DNA of 15,560 nucleotides from the NCBI GenBank assembly GCA_002390675.1, contig DGPZ01000101.1, forward strand, positions 1 through 15,560, written 5' to 3'. Under the pieces are notes generated by a model. It was not told the origin of the DNA and made no database searches. It saw only the letters and a program-made list of their open reading frames with translations. The translations under genes and the position numbers were made by a program. This document shows positions 7,042-14,781 of the stretch, piece after piece. This DNA comes from Deltaproteobacteria bacterium UBA4427 (GTDB taxonomy: Bacteria > Myxococcota_A > UBA9160 > UBA4427). Position 1 is the first letter of the stretch, and each line of letters opens with the position of its first letter.

Positions 7042-10000
7042 GTGCGGCATTCGAAGAGCACTCGCGAGATAACTTCCATATTGAACCCTAGACGTTACTC
7101 CAGCCTTACTTTGAGAAGTCTTGCCGCCTTCTTGTTGGTCTGTGCGCTCGGGCTTTGGACTCTGCTCTCGGGCTCATCCGATGAAACGCGGGCCCTGAGA
7201 ACAGACGACGCGCAATCAGCCAAAATGGCGCTGAATACGCCGGTCGCAAATACGAATCCGCTCCGTGCAGTGGCAACGGTCCCTCGAGCGGTCGACCTTG
7301 TTTCGACTCCCCCTGGAACGGTTGCTTCGCGCCAAAGGGTTAGCGGAGGCACCTCCGGTTCCAGCCAAAGCTTTGAAGCCGGCGCTCTTTCGTGTCGGCT
7401 CCACCGCGACTCGTCCGAGCGGATCAGTCTGCGCGACTGTGCAGGCTCTCCACTTCTAGACAGAGGAGAGCAAGGCGCGCGAGCCCTGCTTGCTGAGCTT
7501 GCTCCGGCCTTCGGTTTTCCAGCCGATCTTTCGGACCTGGAGCTGGTCGACGAAAAACATGGACTGGGAAGCAGCCGGACGCTCTTTCGACAAACACTAA
7601 ACGGCTTGCCAGTCTACGATTCCAGCGTATCGATCAATCAAGGAGCGGACGGTTCGCTGCAGGCGGCTTATAGCAATTACCAACCGCTCAACGTAGGAAG
7701 TCTGATCCCCGATCTGACTTCCGCCCAATCCGAAGCGATTGCGCGGGCCGAGGGCGGGCTTGTCACGACACGGCTCCCCACGGTTTCGGAGTTGGTCTGG
7801 CATTCGCAGTTTAAAGGAGTGGGACGCCTCGCTTGGAAGTCCGTCATCTATTCCGAGGAACCCCTCGGCGACTTCTTGACCCTCGTCGATGCCGAAACCG
7901 GCAAAGTGCTGATGCAGGAGAATCGCATCGCTTTCGACACGGGTTCAGGTTTTGTCTTCGATCCCAACCCGATACAGACGTCTGGCAACACGGGCCTCTC
8001 GGACAGCAACGACGCTACTTCGGCAGCCCTCGATGCCGAACGTTCCTCTGTCACGCTACTCGGGTTGGATTCCGCCACAGGAACGCTCAAAGGCGAATTC
8101 ATCGATCTGGTTTCTCTTGCCGGAGGCAAGCCGAACACACCGGATGCGGATGAACCGAGCCGTGTCTACCAATACGACCGATCGAATGCCCGCTTTGAGC
8201 AAGTCGTGATCTATTACGCGGTCGACTCTATTCAGCGGTACTTCCACAGCCTCGGTTTCGATGACGATGTGGGGATCGCGAATGGGATTCGCGACTTCCC
8301 GACGCTGGCGAATGCTCACTGGGACAACGCGGACCAATCGTTCTACTCGACTGGCGATAACGCAATCCATTTTGGAGACGGTGGAGTCGACGACGGAGAA
8401 GATGCGGACATCATCGCGCACGAATTCGGCCACGCCGTTCAGCATGACCAAAATGCGTGCTGGGGCGGTGGCGACATGGGCGCCATGGGTGAGGGCTTCG
8501 GCGACTACCTGGCCGCAAGTTTCTACGCTGACGGCGGGGATGCGACTCATCAGGCCGCCCACGCCGCCTGCGTAGGGGAATGGGATGCCTCCTCCTACAG
8601 CAGTGCGTCTCCGCCCTGCTTGAGAAGGGTGGATGGAACCAAGACCTATCCCGGCGACTTAGTGGGCTCCGTTCACGCCGACGGTGAAATCTGGTCCGCG
8701 GCTCTTTGGGAAATCCGATCACAGCTAGGTGCCACTACGACTGACACCTTGGTGCTCGAGCACCACTTTAATATTCCGTGCAGTGCGACCATGACAGACG
8801 CGGCGACAGAGTTGTTGCAAGCTGATGTGAACCTAAACAGCGGCTCTAACCAGTCGGCCATCCGACAGACCTTTTGCGATCGGGGAATTCTCTCGGGCGC
8901 AGCATGTGCGGCACCCTCCAATCTGACATTGAGCTACGCGCTCTCTCCCGACCCTCCGATCTCGGGACAGACGGCGACCCTGACCTTAACAGCCGCGAAT
9001 TCCTCACCCGACTTGTTGCCTGGGATTCAGCTGGCCGCGACGATTCCGGCCGGAACGAATTACATCGCAGGCTCGGCGAGCAATGGGGGCAGCGAAGCGG
9101 GAGGGACCGTTTCGTGGCCGGCAACGGATATATCAGGGGCAAGCCAAGTTCAGCGCAGCTTTGAGGTTCTTCTGGACGCCGGCCTGGGAAAGACGACCCT
9201 TTTCGAAGATGACATGGAAAGCGGCTCCGCGGGTTGGACTGTTTCACATGGTTCGGGAACCTTCGACTGGGCACTCGGGACAGGCAGTCCACGCGCAGGT
9301 ACATCCGCCTTCTTCGCGTCTGAGCCAGCTGAGCTGACGGATCAATACCTAGCCCTCGCCGGTCCTGTAGGGGTCACCGCGGGAACGGCCCTTCGGCTCT
9401 GGCACAGTTACGACACAGAAAGGACCTTCGACGGGGGCATGATCGAGATCTCGACGGATGGGGGCGTGACGTGGAGCGACATCGGTGCCCAGATCACACA
9501 AAATGGCTATGACGGAACGATCTCGAACGCTCATGGAAGTCCCATTGGAGGACGAGCGGCCTTCACCGGGAATAGCAACGGTTATCTAGAAACAGTGGCC
9601 GATCTTAGTCTGCAGGCCGGTCAGAGCGTGTTGCTACGGCTTCGCCTGGCGTCAGATAATAGTGTTGGCGGCAATGGCTGGTGGGTAGACGACGTTACGA
9701 TCGGGAATCACAGCACACTCACGAGCGCTGCCTCCGCATCAGGCAGTGAAACCGCGAACACAGTATTGCGGGTCGATATTCAGGGAGCACCCGCCAACAG
9801 CAATCCCGTCATCGCCGCAAACACGGGGTTGAGTGTCGACGAGGCTGCGACAGCGCCGATTTCTTCCAGCGACCTGCGAATCAGCGATGGCGAGCAAGCA
9901 GCCTCCGCCCTCACATTGACGGTCACGACTGCGCCGACCCGCGGATCGCTGAACCTCGGAAGTGTGTTCACGCAGCAGCAGATCGATGAGGGTTTGCTCG

Positions 10001-10824
10001 CATATACCCACGACGGCACAGAAACGACGTCGGATTCGTTCAGCTTCAGTGTCAGCGATGGCGTCGGCGGAACGACCGTCGGAACGTTTACGATCGGCGT
10101 AACACCGGTCAACGACCCACCCCTCGCGGTCTCAGACAGTGTGGTTGTCGCAGAAGGCGCCTCGACCACGACCCTCTCGGACGGGTTAACGACGAGCGTG
10201 CTGGCCAACGACACGGACTCCGACCTGCCCGGCGATTCCCTGACCGCAGTTGTTGTGAACAATGTCATTAACGGAAGCCTAACATTCAACTCCGACGGTA
10301 GCTTTTTCTACGTACACAATGGTACGGAGACTGCGGCGGATAGTTTCGAGTATCAAGTCAGTGACGGAACAGAGGTCTCCAGCTCGGTGACGGTAACCAT
10401 TGCCGTGAGCGCCACGAACGACCTCCCCGATCTTGGCCTAAGTAGTCTCCCGGACGCGACGGCTGGCCTGAACTACGAAGTAACGTTTACACCCTCAGAC
10501 CCGGACGAGACCGACACGTTGACGGTGGTTGCCCTGTCTTCACCGGCCTGGCTGGATACGCTCGTCGATCACGGAGATGGGAGCTGGTCCCTGTCTGGAA
10601 CGCCGCAGCTTATCGACGAGGGCACTGCGAACGTCACTCTCCGGGTGAGTGATTCTGCGGTGCCTGCGGGCGAGCAAGAGGCGACCCTGACGATCATGGT
10701 CCTTGTCGCGCCGGCTGTGCCAACCCTTCTGCCTGGGCGGCTTTCAATTTTGGCGCTGATGCTGGTGCTGTCGGGCACTTTCGCGCTCACACGCGGATCG
10801 CAGCTTGAGGGTTCGTCTAACTGA
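7042..10824 (+). CDS. Large secreted M36-like zinc metallopeptidase with adhesion-type repeats and C-terminal membrane tail
   Basis: This 1260-residue protein starts at GTG 7042 with GGAG 7 nt upstream. An N-terminal hydrophobic segment (about 23-43) is the signal or anchor. Residues about 105-290 resemble the fungalysin/thermolysin propeptide (FTP, then PepSY-like), which keeps the enzyme inactive. The catalytic domain (about 295-620) has the zinc motif HEFGH (H460, E461, H464), a third ligand E484 in GEGFGDYLA, and VHADGEIW (H545), matching the gluzincin M36 pattern. Downstream come a DUF11-like domain (about 625-710), a jelly-roll domain like those of immune-inhibitor-A peptidases (about 715-910), a CSPG-like repeat and a cadherin/VCBS-like repeat (about 915-1115), and a putative Ig domain (about 1120-1220). 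The end is AVPTLLPG, a hydrophobic helix (1234-1250) and Arg1251, resembling IPTL/PEP-type sorting tails. It is probably an exported, surface-held or shed protease that degrades environmental protein. Domain borders are approximate. Confidence 0.88.
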   Translation: MRHSKSTREITSILNPRRYSSLTLRSLAAFLLVCALGLWTLLSGSSDETRALRTDDAQSAKMALNTPVANTNPLRAVATVPRAVDLVSTPPGTVASRQRVSGGTSGSSQSFEAGALSCRLHRDSSERISLRDCAGSPLLDRGEQGARALLAELAPAFGFPADLSDLELVDEKHGLGSSRTLFRQTLNGLPVYDSSVSINQGADGSLQAAYSNYQPLNVGSLIPDLTSAQSEAIARAEGGLVTTRLPTVSELVWHSQFKGVGRLAWKSVIYSEEPLGDFLTLVDAETGKVLMQENRIAFDTGSGFVFDPNPIQTSGNTGLSDSNDATSAALDAERSSVTLLGLDSATGTLKGEFIDLVSLAGGKPNTPDADEPSRVYQYDRSNARFEQVVIYYAVDSIQRYFHSLGFDDDVGIANGIRDFPTLANAHWDNADQSFYSTGDNAIHFGDGGVDDGEDADIIAHEFGHAVQHDQNACWGGGDMGAMGEGFGDYLAASFYADGGDATHQAAHAACVGEWDASSYSSASPPCLRRVDGTKTYPGDLVGSVHADGEIWSAALWEIRSQLGATTTDTLVLEHHFNIPCSATMTDAATELLQADVNLNSGSNQSAIRQTFCDRGILSGAACAAPSNLTLSYALSPDPPISGQTATLTLTAANSSPDLLPGIQLAATIPAGTNYIAGSASNGGSEAGGTVSWPATDISGASQVQRSFEVLLDAGLGKTTLFEDDMESGSAGWTVSHGSGTFDWALGTGSPRAGTSAFFASEPAELTDQYLALAGPVGVTAGTALRLWHSYDTERTFDGGMIEISTDGGVTWSDIGAQITQNGYDGTISNAHGSPIGGRAAFTGNSNGYLETVADLSLQAGQSVLLRLRLASDNSVGGNGWWVDDVTIGNHSTLTSAASASGSETANTVLRVDIQGAPANSNPVIAANTGLSVDEAATAPISSSDLRISDGEQAASALTLTVTTAPTRGSLNLGSVFTQQQIDEGLLAYTHDGTETTSDSFSFSVSDGVGGTTVGTFTIGVTPVNDPPLAVSDSVVVAEGASTTTLSDGLTTSVLANDTDSDLPGDSLTAVVVNNVINGSLTFNSDGSFFYVHNGTETAADSFEYQVSDGTEVSSSVTVTIAVSATNDLPDLGLSSLPDATAGLNYEVTFTPSDPDETDTLTVVALSSPAWLDTLVDHGDGSWSLSGTPQLIDEGTANVTLRVSDSAVPAGEQEATLTIMVLVAPAVPTLLPGRLSILALMLVLSGTFALTRGSQLEGSSN

Positions 10825-10962
10825 TTTCCGCGGCTCACCTCAGCCCGGCTTTCGCGAACCAATCTCGGTGACACTCCCTCAAGAAGGGGCCTCACTGCCC
10901 AGGCGGCGCTTCGTTCTCAGAACAGCTAACGCGGATTGGTAACCGAGATCAATCTTCGATAT
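10825..10962. other. Convergent intergenic region with inverted repeats
   Basis: This stretch lies between the peptidase stop and the stop of the small minus-strand gene. ATCTCGGTGAC (10862-10872) and GTAACCGAGAT (10939-10949) are inverted copies with one mismatch, 66 nt apart. A perfect odd palindrome GTTCTCAGAAC lies at 10913-10923. GATTG/CAATC arms (10934-10938 and 10950-10954) lie near the small gene's 3' end. No T-run follows any of them, so a terminator role is only a guess. Confidence 0.3.
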
Positions 10963-11124
10963 TTAGGCAAACGCGACGCAACCGAACAGAGGTCGGGCCC
11001 CAATCTCTCGGACTACACGGTTCTCAACCGGGCGGCGCGATACCGCGCGGGCGCCGTCGAACTCGGGCAGCTCGGCACGATTCGCAATCGCCTGGAACAG
11101 CGTGTCGACAAAATCGGTCGACAT
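10963..11124 (-). CDS. Small protein of 53 residues, unknown; intact mini-gene or 5' remnant
   Basis: ATG at 11124 is preceded, 7 nt away, by a perfect AGGAGG (plus-strand complement 11132-11137), the strongest ribosome-binding site in the window. The product begins MSTDFVDTLFQAIANRAELP and ends in a hydrophobic PLFGCVAFA before TAA. It has no signal peptide and no recognised family. An amphipathic first helix (about 4-16) is plausible, as at the N-terminus of SCP2-like lipid-binding proteins or acyl-CoA ligases, but this is only an impression. The strong start signal combined with a short product suggests either a genuine small protein or the surviving start of a truncated gene. It is divergent from the phytanoyl-CoA dioxygenase operon across 159 bp. 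Confidence 0.45.
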   Translation of the reverse strand: MSTDFVDTLFQAIANRAELPEFDGARAVSRRPVENRVVREIGARPLFGCVAFA

Positions 11125-11283
11125 GAGTCTCCCTCCTCTTCGATGGGTCCGCTGCGGCTGGCGGCTCCTGTCCCGTATGAGCGGCCGCTCGCAAGCAATT
11201 TTTGCACATCGATAAATTTTTATCTACGTTAAAAACTTAAGCCGGTCGAACCCAACGATTGTCGCGAACCCAGAAGGCACGCC
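11125..11283. promoter_or_regulatory. Divergent promoter/operator region upstream of the phytanoyl-CoA dioxygenase operon
   Basis: An AT-rich island (about 11195-11240) interrupts GC-rich DNA. It contains a perfect 14-bp palindrome GATAAATTTTTATC (6-bp arms, 11211-11224) and, just upstream, GCAATTTTTGC (11195-11205). A possible weak promoter is TTGCAC (11202-11207) with TACGTT (11225-11230) at 17-bp spacing, which would place the palindrome exactly in the spacer. This is the geometry expected for a TetR-family repressor, and one is encoded in the operon. A weak GAAGG lies 6 nt before the ATG at 11284. Operator and promoter assignment is inference. Confidence 0.45.
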
Positions 11284-12459
11284 ATGAGCCAAATCGATTG
11301 CACGAGATCCATCGAAGCCTGCGCGACTCAGTACGGCGAAGAAGCCGATGCCGTGCGCAAGTACATGTACGGGGGGCTCGAGCGCGCCGAAGCCATTCCG
11401 AATCGCGGCCCCATTCGCTTCACCAGCCAAGGTCGGCTGGCATCCGACATTCGATCCGCCTACTCCGAATACGGCTTCTACATCTTCGAGGGCACAATCG
11501 GCGAACGCGAAATGGCAGACGTCCACGACGATCTTCGCGAGCTTCGCTCCCGCTTTCCGACCCATCCGGGCGCGGAAGTCGACGCCCAGGGGCGCCCCGC
11601 CCTCAACGCCGGTCTCAAAGGCCCCGGCCTCTTGTGGGCGAAAGCGCTGGGGGATCCGCTCGGCGGAACCGAGGCCGCGGGCGGGCGGCACAAGGTCAAG
11701 GTTCGCGAGCTCGAGGCCGAGCAGGACGCACCCACGGAAGCGCCGTTCATCTTGTTCGGTTCGCTTCAGTTCTCGGATGCAGCGCTTCGCCTATACGGCC
11801 ATCCCGAGCTCCTCCAGGTCGCGGCGGAAATCAACGGCGACGACTTTGCTCCCTTCACCGACGTCCTCTTCATCAAGGACCCGGGCCGAGGTGCCGCGGT
11901 CTCGTGGCATCAGGATGGCGATACGCACTGGGATGCACCGGACGTCGACGAAGACACCCACGGTTTCAACTTCATGGCCCAGGTCTACGGGAGCACTCCA
12001 GTCAATGGGGTTTGGGTCGTGCCCGGATCCCACCGCCAAGGCCAGCTCGATGTTGCCGAGCTTGTCGAAGCGGCGGGCAGCGAGCGACTGCCCGATGCCG
12101 TCCCATTGGTGTGCAACCCCGGCGATGTCGTGATCTGCAATCGGCAGCTCGTCCACGGATCATTCCCCAACGCCGGCTTCGAACCGCGATTGACGATCAA
12201 CTTCGGCTTCCACCTCCGCAAGTCCGTACTGGGCGTCGAAGGAACCGGCGTGCACTCCCCCGTCAAGGTGTACGACGACGCGACGATCGCCCAGCGCACG
12301 CGCGCGCTGGGCATTGCGATCGAAGCACGTCATCAGCAGTACCCAGACGAGACGCCCTACGTGTACCGCCCCTTCACCGAACGAGGCGAATCGTTCGTGT
12401 GGAACGAAGCCGCGCGCGAAGAGCTCCGCGACTACAACCTGCTCGACCTGAGTATCTAG
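11284..12459 (+). CDS. Phytanoyl-CoA dioxygenase (PhyH) family Fe(II)/2-oxoglutarate oxygenase
   Basis: This 391-residue protein has the PhyH-type double-stranded beta-helix core. The iron-binding facial triad is visible as H209 and D211 (SWHQDGDTHW) and H291 (QLVHGSFPN). R302 (FEPRLTINFGFH), 11 residues after H291, is placed to bind 2-oxoglutarate. WVVPGSHRQGQL is a second characteristic family block. The enzyme should hydroxylate an unactivated carbon at the expense of O2 and 2-oxoglutarate. PhyH relatives act on acyl-CoAs but also on amino acids, alkaloids and other small molecules, so the substrate is open. It is probably cytoplasmic, with no signal peptide seen. It is the first gene of a plus-strand operon, 56 nt ahead of the ThDP enzyme gene. 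The longer competing open frame through this region is rejected below. Confidence 0.92.
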   Translation: MSQIDCTRSIEACATQYGEEADAVRKYMYGGLERAEAIPNRGPIRFTSQGRLASDIRSAYSEYGFYIFEGTIGEREMADVHDDLRELRSRFPTHPGAEVDAQGRPALNAGLKGPGLLWAKALGDPLGGTEAAGGRHKVKVRELEAEQDAPTEAPFILFGSLQFSDAALRLYGHPELLQVAAEINGDDFAPFTDVLFIKDPGRGAAVSWHQDGDTHWDAPDVDEDTHGFNFMAQVYGSTPVNGVWVVPGSHRQGQLDVAELVEAAGSERLPDAVPLVCNPGDVVICNRQLVHGSFPNAGFEPRLTINFGFHLRKSVLGVEGTGVHSPVKVYDDATIAQRTRALGIAIEARHQQYPDETPYVYRPFTERGESFVWNEAAREELRDYNLLDLSI

Positions 12460-12515
12460 CGCCGGCGGCTCCTTCGTCGCCCTCATCCTTAGACCTAACA
12501 CGGAGTAACCCGATC

Positions 12516-14063
12516 ATGAACGGCGCAGAAAGCCTCGTCCGCACGCTCGTCTCCTCTGGCGTCAACACGTGCTTCTCCAACCCGGGCACCTCGGAAATGC
12601 ATTTCGTCGCCGCCACGGATCAGGTGGATGACATGCGCACGATCCTCTGTCTGTTCGAAGGTGTCGCTACGGGTGCAGCAGACGGATATGGGCGCATGAA
12701 GGGCAGCCCTGCGGCCACGTTGCTCCACTTGGGCCCCGGTCTAGCGAACGGCCTCGCCAATTTGCACAACGCACGTCGCGCCTCGACACCGATCGTCAAC
12801 GTCGTGGGGGATCACGCGACCTATCACAAGCAGTTCGATGCTCCCTTGAACTCCGACGTCGACGGTTTCGCGCGGCCGGTATCCGGTTGGATCCACTCGA
12901 GCACCAGCGCGGCGACCGTCGCCTCGGATGCGGCGCGCGCAGTCGCGGCATCGATGGAGGGCCACGGTCAGATCGCCACACTGATCCTGCCAGCGGATAC
13001 GGCATGGGATGAAGCAGGCGGCCCGGCTCCGCCCCTCGAACGGCCACTCTTAAGCGCACCGGATCCAGACGCAATCATGCGCGCCGCCGTCGCGCTCTCG
13101 AGCAAGCGCTCCTCGATCCTCTTGTTGGGCGCGGACGCACTCTACGGTGAAGGCCTACGCCACGCGGGTCGAATCGCCGAAGCGACCGGCGCACGTTTGT
13201 TCTGTCCCACGTCCACGCCTCGACGCGAGCGCGGTCACGGCAGGGTTCAGGTGCAACCGCTGCGCTACTTCGGCGAGCAGATAGAGGAGGATCTCGCGGG
13301 AGTGCAAAGCATGGTGGTGGCCGGCGCACGCCCTCCGGTCTCCTTCTTCGCCTACCCGGGCAAAGCGAGTTGGCTTACACCTAACAACTGCGAGATCACC
13401 TATGCATCGCAGTCGCACGAATCCGCGGCGATGGCGCTTGGTGCGCTCGCTGACGAACTGGGGGCAGCCGCGGAACCGACCGCGTTGGCGGCCCACAAAA
13501 CCCAACTCCCAGCTGACCACGACGCCCTCAATCAGTTCACAGTCGGCGCGGTGATCGCGCACGAGTTGCCCGAGGGCACGATCGTCTCGGACGAGGCAAC
13601 AACCTCGGGCATTGGTCCCGCGCTCTCGACGCAGACGGCGCCCCCCCACGAGTGGCTCTCGCTCATGGGCGGAAGTATCGGGCAAGGCCTTCCCCTCGCA
13701 ACTGGCGCAGCCGTCGCATGCCCGGATCGCAAGACGCTCTGCTTGCATGGCGATGGCGGTGCGATGTACACACTTCAGGCGCTCTGGACGCAGGCGCGCG
13801 AGCAGCTCGACGTGACGACAGTCATCTTCTCGAACCGCGCCTATGCAATCCTCGCCATCGAGTTCGGCCGAGTGGGCGTGGGCGCGCCCGGTCCAAACGC
13901 ACTCTCGCAGCTCGATCTTCATAACCCCGATCTCGATTGGGTGAAGCTGGCTGAGGGAATGGGGGTGTCGGCCTCGAAGTCGACGACCGTGAAGGAATTT
14001 CGAGAACAGTTTCAGTCGACGATGAAGACGCGCGGCCCTCATCTCATTGAGGTGGAGATCTAA
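12516..14063 (+). CDS. ThDP-dependent decarboxylase/acetolactate synthase-like enzyme (benzoylformate decarboxylase-type active site)
   Basis: This 515-residue protein has the three-domain ThDP fold. The N-terminal PYR domain contains FSNPGTSEMHF (20-30) and the cofactor-activating glutamate E48 in LFEGVATGAADGYGRM. H71 in LLHLGPG lies 23 residues after it, the same spacing as E47 and H70 of benzoylformate decarboxylase. The C-terminal PP domain has GDGG (412-415) followed by N440 (SNRAY), the Mg/diphosphate motif. The second catalytic histidine of benzoylformate decarboxylase is not obvious; the matching stretch reads VSFFAYPGK. It probably decarboxylates or carboligates a 2-oxo acid. Acetolactate synthase proper is unlikely, since no small subunit gene is nearby and the set of neighbours does not fit valine synthesis. 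GGAG sits 10 nt before the ATG. The frame is open upstream to 11259, but the fold begins here. It lies 7 nt ahead of the TetR gene. Confidence 0.88.
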   Translation: MNGAESLVRTLVSSGVNTCFSNPGTSEMHFVAATDQVDDMRTILCLFEGVATGAADGYGRMKGSPAATLLHLGPGLANGLANLHNARRASTPIVNVVGDHATYHKQFDAPLNSDVDGFARPVSGWIHSSTSAATVASDAARAVAASMEGHGQIATLILPADTAWDEAGGPAPPLERPLLSAPDPDAIMRAAVALSSKRSSILLLGADALYGEGLRHAGRIAEATGARLFCPTSTPRRERGHGRVQVQPLRYFGEQIEEDLAGVQSMVVAGARPPVSFFAYPGKASWLTPNNCEITYASQSHESAAMALGALADELGAAAEPTALAAHKTQLPADHDALNQFTVGAVIAHELPEGTIVSDEATTSGIGPALSTQTAPPHEWLSLMGGSIGQGLPLATGAAVACPDRKTLCLHGDGGAMYTLQALWTQAREQLDVTTVIFSNRAYAILAIEFGRVGVGAPGPNALSQLDLHNPDLDWVKLAEGMGVSASKSTTVKEFREQFQSTMKTRGPHLIEVEI

Positions 14064-14070
14064 AGCAGCC

Positions 14071-14781
14071 ATGGACGGTTCTACCCGAACGACTAACATG
14101 GAAAAGCGACGCCAGCGCATCTTGTCGGCGGCGCGCACGACCCTCGCGCGCGAAGGCGTTGACGGCTTGACGGTCCGCAAACTCGCGAGCGAAGCGGGGA
14201 TCACCGTCCCCACGATCTACAACCTCATCGGCAACAAGGACGATTTACTCCGTCGGTTGCTCGAGGAGCTCGTCGCGCGTGCGGAGCAGGCTCTTGCAGA
14301 AGTCGAGGAGGACGATCCCATCGAAGCGACGGCGCGGGTTGTCGGATCCCTCGCCACCCTCTTCGCGCAGGACGAGGACTTCTCCCGCGCAGCACTCCGT
14401 GCTGGCCAACAGCTCGAGCGCTCGGGCAACAGCAGCAACGACGCGCTGCGCATCTGGCAACGCTCGGCCCAAGTCGCCAAGCAAATCTGCACCGACGCTG
14501 CTGAGGCAGGCCTCTTGAAAGGTGAATGCGATCCTGCGCGAATCGGAGAGCGGGCTTACGACAGCTACCGGATCGCGGCAATCGATTGGCTCGACGGCGT
14601 CATCGACGTGGCCGAATTCGAGCGGAACGCCTTGATCGGTTTTTACCTTTGTCTAGCCGCAGACGCGGTGCCGCGATTCCGCCGCGCGCTGATGTCCCGA
14701 ATTGGCGAGGTTGATTTCGATGTGGACGCGAATCCAGTCAAAACCAGACGCGGCCGCACTGTCCGGGGCACGGCGACTTGA
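14071..14781 (+). CDS. TetR/AcrR family transcriptional regulator
   Basis: This 236-residue protein has an N-terminal TetR DNA-binding domain: RILSAARTTLAREGVDGLTVRKLASEAGIT in two runs (about 17-45), with recognition helix TVPTIYNLIG (45-54) followed by NKDDLLRRLL. The helical C-terminal ligand-binding domain is divergent, as is usual. ATG at 14071 is chosen. TTG at 14047 would overlap the ThDP enzyme, and ATG at 14098 lacks a Shine-Dalgarno. Lying inside the operon between two enzyme genes, it probably senses the substrate or an acyl-CoA intermediate and represses the operon, possibly at the palindrome at 11211-11224. Its last bases overlap the start of the phosphotransferase frame. Confidence 0.9.
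   Translation: MDGSTRTTNMEKRRQRILSAARTTLAREGVDGLTVRKLASEAGITVPTIYNLIGNKDDLLRRLLEELVARAEQALAEVEEDDPIEATARVVGSLATLFAQDEDFSRAALRAGQQLERSGNSSNDALRIWQRSAQVAKQICTDAAEAGLLKGECDPARIGERAYDSYRIAAIDWLDGVIDVAEFERNALIGFYLCLAADAVPRFRRALMSRIGEVDFDVDANPVKTRRGRTVRGTAT

Noticed and set aside
8056..8562. A 168-codon minus-strand open frame inside the peptidase.
   Set aside because: It is antisense to the zinc-binding domain and has no independent start context or motif.
10936..11232. A 98-codon plus-strand frame between the peptidase and PhyH.
   Set aside because: It runs through the AT-rich promoter island, is not protein-like, and overlaps the better-supported small minus-strand gene.
11259..12515. A plus-strand open frame of 419 codons continuous with the ThDP enzyme, which would make a 934-residue fusion.
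   Set aside because: Its composition is Arg/Ser/Pro/His-rich with no family motif, and it lies entirely over the PhyH gene, whose own frame carries the iron and 2-oxoglutarate ligands. The ThDP fold starts at ATG 12516. It is a GC-rich shadow frame.
14047..14070. TTG start extending the TetR protein by eight residues.
   Set aside because: It overlaps the ThDP enzyme's coding sequence and the added residues (MRWRSKAA) are not typical; ATG 14071 is preferred.
13155..14213. A 352-codon minus-strand open frame antisense to the ThDP enzyme.
   Set aside because: It is Arg-rich with no recognisable motif and antisense to a gene with clear catalytic residues; such frames are expected opposite GC-rich genes.
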